Of a stretch of 21,583 nt of DNA, positions 15,864-21,583 are shown one piece after another. A program made the translations under genes and the position numbers. Each line of letters starts with the position of its first letter. Within the stretch, counting starts at the first letter, position 1. The notes below the pieces were generated by a model that saw only the letters and a program-made list of their open reading frames with translations, ran no database searches and was not told where the DNA came from. The stretch is from DATGQT01 sp033720695 (GTDB taxonomy: Bacteria; Bacteroidota; Rhodothermia; Rhodothermales; Rubricoccaceae): assembly GCA_033720695.1 (NCBI GenBank), contig JAWWCA010000029.1, forward strand, positions 1 through 21,583, in the 5' to 3' direction.

Positions 15864-16639
15864 CGCCCCTCCGGTCCCTGCGCGCCGCGGTCCTCAGCGC
15901 CCTCGCCCTCGGCGGCTGCGACGCCGACGCGTCGAGCGATCCGCCGCGCCCGCTCGACCCCGTCGGCACTCTCTATGCGCTGGGCGGCTTCACCGGCCGG
16001 CTGCCGGGGGAGTGGGTCGCGACGGCCGACGTCTTCGCGTATGACCCCGACGCGGACGCGTGGGTGGCGCGCGCGCCGATGCCGACCCCCCGAGGCGAAC
16101 ATAACGCGGTCGCCTTCGACGGCAAGATCTACGTCGTCGCCGGGCGCGTGCCGCCCGCTACAGCGGTGCGCCCGATGCACGTTTACGACCCCGCGATGGA
16201 TGCGTGGTCCACAGCCCCTGCCCTCCCCACAGCACGGTACCACGCCGCCACCGCCGTCCTCGACTCCCTCCTCTGCGTCCTCGGCGGCCGCGTGATCGAG
16301 AACGGGGTGCTCCGCAACCTCGACGCCGTCGAGGCCTTCGCGCCTCGAAGCGGACGCTGGTACACCTTCCAATCCCTGCCCGGCACGCGGAGCGGCGCGG
16401 CCGCGGCCACGCTCGGCGAGCGCATCGTCTTCGTCGGCGGCGAAGCGTTCGCCCCCCCGCGGGTCCACGCGATCACCTCGCTGTTCGACCCCGAGGAGGA
16501 CGCCTGGTCGTCTGCCGACCCGCCGCCGGTGCCCGTCCACGGCACGGGCGCGGTCACGGTCGGCGGCGTGGTATACGTCCTGGGCGGAGGCAGCGCCGCG
16601 GGTGTGCGAGCGAGCGCAGCCAACCAAGCGTTTGACTGA
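15860..16639 (+). CDS. Kelch-repeat lipoprotein
   Basis: A 259-residue protein with a lipoprotein signal peptide whose lipobox ends LGGC at Cys20. The ATG at 15860 gives this signal; an in-frame GTG at 15836 would add eight Arg/Pro-rich residues and is less likely. From about residue 35 there are five kelch-type repeat starts (YALGG, YVVAG, CVLGG, VFVGG, YVLGG), each followed where complete by a YDP-x-x-D-x-W element. The fifth ends the protein after about 20 residues, so the propeller is either small or closed by strand exchange. Bacterial kelch proteins include sialic-acid mutarotases and carbohydrate-binding proteins, but nothing here specifies a ligand. The gene lies 110 bp after the double-propeller gene and overlaps a short leader ORF by 4 nt. 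It lacks a T9SS tail and is expected to be membrane-anchored through lipid. Confidence 0.82.
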   Translation: MTPLRSLRAAVLSALALGGCDADASSDPPRPLDPVGTLYALGGFTGRLPGEWVATADVFAYDPDADAWVARAPMPTPRGEHNAVAFDGKIYVVAGRVPPATAVRPMHVYDPAMDAWSTAPALPTARYHAATAVLDSLLCVLGGRVIENGVLRNLDAVEAFAPRSGRWYTFQSLPGTRSGAAAATLGERIVFVGGEAFAPPRVHAITSLFDPEEDAWSSADPPPVPVHGTGAVTVGGVVYVLGGGSAAGVRASAANQAFD

Positions 16640-16661
16640 CGGGAGTGCTCGCCGCCCGGCC

Positions 16662-17159
16662 TCAGCGAGAGAAGACGTAGCCCAGCCCGGTCGACTTGTC
16701 CACGACAGCAACGGCCTCGGCGGCCGGGGACACCACGAGGCGGCCCGCGTCGTCGCGCGGCAGCGCCTCGACGTCGTGCGCCACGAAGCCATGCTCGAAG
16801 TCGGCGAGGTAGCCGCCCCGCTCGTACCGCATCACGGCGCCCGTCGCCACGTCGATGCCCCAGCCGAAGGCGTCGGCGAGATTGAGGACGGAGACGGTGT
16901 TGAACTCCTGGCGGAGCACGAACGTGAGCGGCTCGTAGCCCGCCGTCCGCAGCGTGACCTCGGTGTCACCGAAGGAGCGGCGGCGGACGGGGACGGTCAC
17001 CGGCGTCTCCCCGACGTAGAGGCCGCCGCTATAGACCTCGGCCCCCTCGGGCTCGGACGCGAAGTGGACGTCGTCGTGGGTGCCGGTGAAGAGCGTGGCG
17101 CAGCCGGCGAAGGCGAGGGCGGCGGCGAAGAGGGCGAGGGAGCGGAGGGGGGCGCGCAT
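16662..17159 (-). CDS. PEGA-domain lipoprotein
   Basis: A 165-residue lipoprotein. The signal peptide MRAPLRSLALFAAALAFAGC ends in a good lipobox with Cys20, which fixes the ATG at 17159. Residues about 30-75 form a PEGA-like beta domain (SEPEGAEVYSGGLYVGETPV), found in surface proteins and thought to mediate binding. The stretch DAFGWGIDVATGAVMRYE at about 95-112 is a small hydrophobic hairpin also seen in Bacteroidota lipoproteins that start CATxFTGT. The remainder (115-165) is predicted soluble. It lies 70 bp downstream of the second regulator on the same strand and could be cotranscribed with it; its 3' end converges on the kelch gene with 22 bp between. The function is unknown. Confidence 0.82.
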   Translation of the reverse strand: MRAPLRSLALFAAALAFAGCATLFTGTHDDVHFASEPEGAEVYSGGLYVGETPVTVPVRRRSFGDTEVTLRTAGYEPLTFVLRQEFNTVSVLNLADAFGWGIDVATGAVMRYERGGYLADFEHGFVAHDVEALPRDDAGRLVVSPAAEAVAVVDKSTGLGYVFSR

Positions 17160-17229
17160 GAGAGGGCAGAGAGGCTTGAGAACTGGGGAGTTGCTCTCTT
17201 CGCCGCTCGCACCGCCCCGAAGGTCACAC

Positions 17230-19329
17230 TCACTCGAAGGGCTCGACGAGCAGGAGGTCGGCCTCGACGCGGTCCACGCGAGCCCAGACGACGGTGCGGC
17301 CGTCGGCGCTGGCGGCGACCGTCCCCTCGCCCTGCATGAGCGTGCCGAGGTCGGGGCCGAGCGCCTCGCTGCGCCCGGTCCGGGCGTCGACGCGGACGAG
17401 GCGGCCGGCGGCGCGGTCGAGGGCGAGCACGCCCGCCGCCGTCCCCGCCCAGCTCGCCCAGTCGCCCGCCTGCGGAACAGCCGAGAGCGGCCGGGCCTCG
17501 CCGTCCTCGACGCGCCACAGCCCCGCCTCCCCGTGCCGCGCGACGAGCAGCGCGCCGTCAGCCGTCTCCTCGGCCGCGATGCCGTCGGCGACAGGCTCGG
17601 GGCGGCCTCCCTCGACAGGGACCCGCCACACCTGCCACCGCCCGCCCCGGTCGGAGCCGAAGAGGACGTGCCGGCCGTCGCGCGAGAAGCGTGGATTGAC
17701 GTCCCGGGCCGGGTGCTCGGTGAGGCGGCGCGGCGCCCCCCCCTCGGCATCCACGACCCACACGTCGGCGGGCCCCTCGCCGCGCGCCTCGAAGGCGATG
17801 AGGCGGCCGTCGGGCGAGAACCGGGGGTGCTCGACGGCGGGGCCGCCGAAGTCGGTGAGCCGAAGGAGCCCGTCGCCCTCGGCGGTGGCGGTCCACAGCT
17901 CGGGCGGGCCGGTGCGGTTGGAGACGAAGGCGAGGCGCTCGCCGTCAGGCGAGAGCGCCGGCTGCTTGTCCCACAGCGTCGAGGCCACCACGCGCTCGGC
18001 CTCGCCTCCCTCGACGGACCGCCACAGGTTGATCTCGAACACCCAGTCGGAGACGACGAGGCGGCCGTCGGCGAGGGCCGGGCCGCCGGGGTCCCGGACG
18101 GCCGGGCCGACGACGGGCTCGACCGCGCCGCCGCCGACGGGCACCCGCCAGAGGGCGTAGACGCCCGAGCGCGCCGACGAGAAGATGAGGTGGCGGCCGT
18201 CGGGCGTGAAGGCGTGGCTCGCGAGCGGGCGGTCGTCGAAGGTGAGCCGCTCGGCCGTCCCACCGGCCGTCGGAGTGCGCCAGAGGTCCCCGCCGTTCGG
18301 GGTCGTGCGGGCGAAGGCGACCCACGCGCCGTCGGGCGAGACCACGGGGTCGATGTCGTTGGTGCCGTCGGGCGGCTCCGAGACCGGCGTCTGGGCGCCG
18401 GTGTCGAGGTCGAGGAGCACGATGCGCGACGTCGGCGTCGCCGCGGTCGTGTCGCGGCCGGCAGCGGCGAGGCGCCGCCCGTCCGGGTGCCACGCCAGCC
18501 CCCAGCCCGCCACCCCCGACGCGACGCGCCGGGCCGGCCCTCCGAGAGCGGGCACCGTGTAGACGGCGCAGGGCAGGGTGTCGCAGCGCGTGAAGGCGAG
18601 GGACTGGCCGTCGGGGCTCCAGGCCGGGCTGAAGTCGCGCGGGCCGTCGGTGAGGGCGCGGGGCGCGTCGTCGTCGAGGGCGCGGACCAGGATGCGCCGC
18701 GGCCCACCCTCCGGCGCCCCGTGGACGTACGCGACGAGGCGGCCGTCGGGCGAGAGGCGCGCCTGCATCTCCACGCCCGGCGCGACGGTGAGCGCCCGCG
18801 TCGCGGGCGGCGGGGCGCTCGGCCGGAGCCACACCACGCCCAGCACGAGCAGAGCGCCGACGGCCAGGGCGCCGAGACCCCGCACCCACGGGCGCCTCTC
18901 CCACCGCGGAGCCGGGGCGGGCGCGGTCTCGGGCACGGCCACACGGAGGTCGAGGTGCTCCAGCGCCGCCCCGTCGCGGTCGCCCGGCCGCTCGACGGGC
19001 GCGATGAGGCGGTAGCCCGCCTTCGGGATCGTCTCGATCACGCTCGGCGCGCGGGGGTCGTCGTCGAACAGCTTGCGGAGCTGAGAGACGCAGCGGTTCA
19101 GCGCGTGCTCGGTGACGTAGACGCCGGGCCAGACCGCCTCCATGAGCGCCTCGCGCGGGACGGTCTCGCCGGCGTGGCGGGCGAGATGGAGCAGCACCTC
19201 CATCGGCTTCGGCTCGACGTGGACCGTCTCGCCAGGGCGGACGAGCTCGTTGGCGCGCGGCACGACGGTCCACCCGGCGAGGTCGAAGCCGGTGTCGAGG
19301 TCGGAGAACGGTTGGCTGTCGCCGTGCAT
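17230..19329 (-). CDS. Second membrane one-component regulator: winged helix, TM helix, TolB-like propeller
   Basis: A 699-residue paralog of the regulator at 8469-10607, alignable end to end from the winged helix (about 14-112, with identical PKAGYRLIAPVE) to the last residues LVEPFE. The recognition-helix region TEHALNRCVSQLRKLF differs at many positions, so a different DNA target is expected. One transmembrane helix lies at about 150-168, after a Pro/Ala linker. The rest is a TolB/WD40-like propeller with repeated SPDG-type motifs (LSPDGRLVAYV, FSPDGRLIAFE). The CX4C pair (FTRCDTLPC) is conserved with the paralog. The start at 19329 is supported by alignment of the N-termini and by a TATCCT box 28 nt upstream. 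It diverges from a T9SS FG-GAP protein gene and may be cotranscribed with the PEGA lipoprotein. The signal sensed is unknown. Confidence 0.9.
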   Translation of the reverse strand: MHGDSQPFSDLDTGFDLAGWTVVPRANELVRPGETVHVEPKPMEVLLHLARHAGETVPREALMEAVWPGVYVTEHALNRCVSQLRKLFDDDPRAPSVIETIPKAGYRLIAPVERPGDRDGAALEHLDLRVAVPETAPAPAPRWERRPWVRGLGALAVGALLVLGVVWLRPSAPPPATRALTVAPGVEMQARLSPDGRLVAYVHGAPEGGPRRILVRALDDDAPRALTDGPRDFSPAWSPDGQSLAFTRCDTLPCAVYTVPALGGPARRVASGVAGWGLAWHPDGRRLAAAGRDTTAATPTSRIVLLDLDTGAQTPVSEPPDGTNDIDPVVSPDGAWVAFARTTPNGGDLWRTPTAGGTAERLTFDDRPLASHAFTPDGRHLIFSSARSGVYALWRVPVGGGAVEPVVGPAVRDPGGPALADGRLVVSDWVFEINLWRSVEGGEAERVVASTLWDKQPALSPDGERLAFVSNRTGPPELWTATAEGDGLLRLTDFGGPAVEHPRFSPDGRLIAFEARGEGPADVWVVDAEGGAPRRLTEHPARDVNPRFSRDGRHVLFGSDRGGRWQVWRVPVEGGRPEPVADGIAAEETADGALLVARHGEAGLWRVEDGEARPLSAVPQAGDWASWAGTAAGVLALDRAAGRLVRVDARTGRSEALGPDLGTLMQGEGTVAASADGRTVVWARVDRVEADLLLVEPFE

Positions 19330-19356
19330 CGGGCGATGGGGGGCACGCGGTCTCGT

Positions 19357-19362
19357 AGGATA
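19357..19362 (-). promoter_or_regulatory. Candidate -10 box of the second regulator gene
   Basis: The minus strand reads TATCCT 28 nt ahead of the ATG at 19329, within a GC-rich stretch. A start near 19350 would give a leader of about 20 nt. No -35 match is evident. Confidence 0.33.
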
Positions 19363-19423
19363 CGGGGGGTGCCACGAGGGATGCGATCCCGGAGTTCGTG
19401 CCCCGCGCCGCCCTGGGGGCGAT

Positions 19424-19471
19424 CATCAGCAAAACATCAGGCCGTAGCCCCAGAGGGCAGACCGACATCAG
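19424..19471. promoter_or_regulatory. CATCAG direct repeats, candidate operator
   Basis: CATCAG occurs at 19424-19429 and 19435-19440, exactly 11 bp apart with an A-rich spacer, and again at 19466-19471, 31 bp further (about three helical turns). They occupy the middle of the 221-bp region between the second regulator and the FG-GAP gene, between the two candidate -10 boxes. The spacing suits an OmpR/PhoB-type winged helix. The sequence differs from the ATGGTC repeats at the first regulator, as expected if the two paralogs have separate targets. Confidence 0.4.
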
Positions 19472-19504
19472 AGGAGGCTCAGGCGCACGGCGGCGAGCCC
19501 GCCC

Positions 19505-19510
19505 TATCCT
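19505..19510 (+). promoter_or_regulatory. Candidate -10 box of the FG-GAP gene
   Basis: TATCCT on the plus strand, 40 bp ahead of the ATG at 19551, in a region otherwise lacking A/T-rich sequence. The same hexamer precedes the divergent regulator. There is no recognisable -35; the third CATCAG repeat lies around position -50 relative to a start here. Confidence 0.3.
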
Positions 19511-19550
19511 CCTCGCCGACCGTGTCCTGCCCACCTGCCCAACGCCTCCC

Positions 19551-21338
19551 ATGCCCGTCCGCTACGCCCTCCTCGCCGCCCTCCTCCTCGGCGCCCCGGC
19601 CGCCGCGCAGCCCAATTTCACCGACGTCACCGAGGGCGACCTCCTCTCGACCGTCGTCTCGTGGGGCGCCTCCTGGGTGGACTACGACGGGGACGGGGAC
19701 CCCGACCTCTTCGTCAGCCGCCAGAGCACGACCGGCGGCAACGCCCTCTTCCGCAACGACGACGGCACGTTCACGCTCGCCGACGCCGGCGCCCTCACCG
19801 ACGCCTCCACGCCCGGCTCCCTCGGCCACACCTGGGCCGACTACGACAACGACGGCGACCTCGACGTCTACACCGTCGGCGGCTGGATCAGCGGGGCCGG
19901 GCACCTCTTCCGCAACGACGGCGGCACGTTCGTCGTCGTCGACGAGGCCCCGGTCGCGCCGGCCGATGACAACCGCGGCTGGAGCGCCGCCTGGGGCGAC
20001 TACGACGCCGACGGCCTCGTCGATCTCGTCGTGGCGCACCCCGCCGGGTTCGTCGGCGCTTCGCAGCTCAACCACCTCTTCCACAACGAGGGCGGCGGCG
20101 CCTTCGCCCGCGTCACCGACGGCCCCATCGTCACCGACTTCGACCCCTACACCGTCCCCTCTTGGAGCGACTACGACCTCGACGGCGACCTCGACCTCTT
20201 CATCGGCAGTGGCCCGGCCAACGGCGTGACGATCGCCCCGGACAACCTCTACGAAAACGACGGCACCGGTACCTTCACCCGCATCACGACCGATCCCATC
20301 GCCACCGACCCCCGCGACGGCCAGGTGATGAACTGGGTGGACTACGACAACGACGGCGACCTCGACCTCTACGTCACCAACTACGCCGGGAAGCCCACCA
20401 ACGACCTCTACCGCAACGACGGCGGTGGCGTCTACACCGCCATCACCGACAGCCCGCTCGTGACCGACACCGGCGGCTTCGGCCTCGCCAACACCTGGGG
20501 CGACCTCGACAACGACGGCGACCTCGACCTCTTCGTGACGACGGGCGGCGGCGGCCTCGACCGCCTCTACACCAACGAGGGCGGCGGGGTCTTCACCCGC
20601 GTCGAGGACCAGCCCCCTGCCGCCGACGCCACGACGACCTCCGGCGCCACGCTCGGCGACTACGACGACGACGGCGACCTCGACCTCGCCGTGACCTCCC
20701 AGGCCTCGACCGGGCCGGGCACGCGGCTCTACCGCAACGACCTCGCGAACGGGAACGCCTGGGTGAAGGTGCGCCTCCGGGGGCGGGACTCGAACCGCTC
20801 GGCGCTCGGCGCCATCGTCCGCGCCACGGCCACGATCAACGGGGCGAGCCGGACACAGCTCCGCGAGGTCTCGGCGCAGAACACCTTCAACGGCCAGAAC
20901 AGCCTCACCGTCCACGTCGGCCTGGGCGACGCGACGACCGTGGACGAGCTCGAGATCACGTGGCCGAGCGGACAGGTGGACACCCACGCCGGCCTCGCGG
21001 TGAACGCCACCTACAACGCCGTCGAGGGCCAGGGCATCGCGCCGGTGGCCGCCGAACCCGGCGCCCCCGAAGAGGCCGCGACGACGCTGAGCCCGGCCGC
21101 GCCCAACCCGTTCACACACACGACCACGCTCCGCTACACGCTCGCGGCCCCCGCGGCCGTGCGCCTCACCGTCACCGACGTGCTCGGCCGCACCATCGCC
21201 GTGCTCGTGGACGGGGAGCAGCCCGCCGGCGCCCACGCCGTCCGCCTCGACGCGGCCGACCTCCCGAGCGGGCTCTACCTCGTCCGCCTGACGCACCCGG
21301 GCGGCACGAACGCCCAGGCCATCACCCTCGCCCGTTGA
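19551..21338 (+). CDS. Secreted seven-bladed FG-GAP/VCBS propeller with ASPIC/UnbV domain and T9SS sorting domain
   Basis: A 595-residue secreted protein with signal peptide cleaved probably after AAA (residue 19). The body has exactly seven repeats centred on D-[YL]-D-x-D-G-x-x-D, the calcium-binding loop of FG-GAP/VCBS blades, spaced 52-57 residues apart, so a complete seven-bladed propeller is expected. Residues about 400-495 match the ASPIC/UnbV domain that often follows such propellers (WVKVRLRG, then LEITWPSGQVD). The T9SS type A tail starts at about 518 (AAPNPF) and contains VTDVLGRTI. The gene diverges from the second winged-helix regulator and is followed after 11 bp by another secreted-protein gene. 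The ATG at 19551 is preferred because it starts the signal peptide; the frame is open upstream into the intergenic region. The ligand is unknown; calcium-dependent surface binding is an inference. Confidence 0.9.
   Translation: MPVRYALLAALLLGAPAAAQPNFTDVTEGDLLSTVVSWGASWVDYDGDGDPDLFVSRQSTTGGNALFRNDDGTFTLADAGALTDASTPGSLGHTWADYDNDGDLDVYTVGGWISGAGHLFRNDGGTFVVVDEAPVAPADDNRGWSAAWGDYDADGLVDLVVAHPAGFVGASQLNHLFHNEGGGAFARVTDGPIVTDFDPYTVPSWSDYDLDGDLDLFIGSGPANGVTIAPDNLYENDGTGTFTRITTDPIATDPRDGQVMNWVDYDNDGDLDLYVTNYAGKPTNDLYRNDGGGVYTAITDSPLVTDTGGFGLANTWGDLDNDGDLDLFVTTGGGGLDRLYTNEGGGVFTRVEDQPPAADATTTSGATLGDYDDDGDLDLAVTSQASTGPGTRLYRNDLANGNAWVKVRLRGRDSNRSALGAIVRATATINGASRTQLREVSAQNTFNGQNSLTVHVGLGDATTVDELEITWPSGQVDTHAGLAVNATYNAVEGQGIAPVAAEPGAPEEAATTLSPAAPNPFTHTTTLRYTLAAPAAVRLTVTDVLGRTIAVLVDGEQPAGAHAVRLDAADLPSGLYLVRLTHPGGTNAQAITLAR
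19680..20690 (+). repeat. Seven near-identical DNA repeats encoding calcium-loop blades
   Basis: Repeat cores begin at 19680, 19839, 19998, 20169, 20340, 20502 and 20658, spaced 156-171 bp. Most share the nucleotide pattern GACTACGAC followed by GACGGCGACCTCGAC, so they are alike at DNA level as well as protein level. This could support recombination that changes blade number. Confidence 0.75.
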
Positions 21339-21349
21339 CCCCGCCCGCC

Positions 21350-21583
21350 ATGCACCCCCGGCTCCTCCTGAGTTGCCTCGCGTTCGCCTTCGGAGCGCTG
21401 ACCCCGCTCGCTGCGGCCCAGTCCCCCGAGCCGCCCTGCCAGAGCCCCGAGGCTGCCCAGCTCGACTTCTGGCTCGGCGCGTGGGACCTCGCGTGGACGA
21501 ACGACGACGGCGAGGGCCAAGGCACGAACACGATCACGAAGGCCCTCGACAGGTGCGTCGTCCACGAGCGGTTCGAGAGCGCC
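21350..21583 (+). CDS. Secreted protein of unknown function, partial (3' end outside window)
   Basis: ATG at 21350, 11 bp after the FG-GAP gene stop, opens a frame that runs to the window end (78 codons). It begins with a signal peptide ending LAAAQ (about residue 23). The mature start has CQSPEAAQLDFWLGAWDLAW and then GTNTITKALDRCVVHERF, resembling DUF1579-like proteins that begin with an FDFWxGxWD motif; the resemblance is from memory. Two cysteines, in PPCQS and DRCVV, may form a disulfide. It is likely cotranscribed with the gene before it. The function is unknown and the rest of the protein is not visible. Confidence 0.75.
   Translation, partial: MHPRLLLSCLAFAFGALTPLAAAQSPEPPCQSPEAAQLDFWLGAWDLAWTNDDGEGQGTNTITKALDRCVVHERFESA

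Noticed and set aside
16640..16661. Terminator between the convergent kelch and PEGA genes
   Set aside because: Only a 4-bp CGGG/CCCG pairing is available in the 22-bp gap and there is no T-tract.
17160..17229. Hairpin or promoter between second regulator and PEGA lipoprotein
   Set aside because: Only a 5-bp CTTCG/CGAAG stem with a 15-nt loop and no -10-like box was found; readthrough from the regulator is simpler.
1..21583. CRISPR, tRNA, rRNA, insertion sequence or phage genes
   Set aside because: No spaced palindromic repeats, no tRNA-like cloverleaf, and no transposase, integrase or phage structural motifs were seen on either strand.

Overview
The window is very GC-rich (I estimate around 70 percent), densely coding, and has almost exclusively G/C-ending codons. 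Four secreted proteins end in a Por/type IX secretion (T9SS) type A sorting domain, with PNPF near its start and a [D/T]LGR core. Ribosome binding sites are weak or absent and mRNA leaders look short. This combination points to a GC-rich member of the Bacteroidota/Rhodothermota group, Rubricoccaceae-like; the placement is an inference from gene content.

Layout. (1) 1-2742, minus strand: a secreted trypsin-like serine protease with a nidogen-like domain and a T9SS tail, with a sigma70-like promoter upstream and a perfect GC hairpin after its stop. (2) 2866-4071, minus: a DUF819 integral membrane protein. (3) 4135-8355, minus: a tight four-gene run, CTP synthase (pyrG), Nudix hydrolase, multi-spanning ABC-type membrane protein and ABC ATPase, with gaps of 4 and 3 nt and a 1-nt TGATG overlap. 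It ends in a strong hairpin that carries the ATPase stop codon in its loop and was formed by a 16-bp tandem duplication. (4) 8469-10607, minus: a membrane-anchored transcription regulator (cytoplasmic PhoB/CadC-type winged helix, one transmembrane helix, periplasmic TolB-like propeller). It diverges from (5) 10776-16639, plus: a T9SS beta-helix protein, a T9SS double-propeller protein, a 23-codon leader ORF and a kelch lipoprotein. (6) 16662-17159, minus: a PEGA-domain lipoprotein. (7) 17230-19329, minus: a second, paralogous winged helix-TM-propeller regulator. It diverges from (8) 19551-21583, plus: a T9SS seven-bladed FG-GAP/ASPIC-UnbV protein and the start of a small secreted protein cut by the window end.

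The main point of interest is that one module occurs twice. A membrane one-component regulator with an extracytoplasmic beta-propeller is transcribed divergently from genes for surface or secreted repeat proteins. Each shared intergenic region contains short direct repeats spaced exactly 11 bp, the spacing expected for tandem binding of OmpR/PhoB-type winged helices. I infer that each regulator reads an envelope signal and controls its divergent surface-protein genes. There are no tRNA or rRNA genes, insertion sequences, prophage genes or CRISPR arrays that I can see. No gene-free stretch exceeds 300 bases; the longest is about 221 bp.
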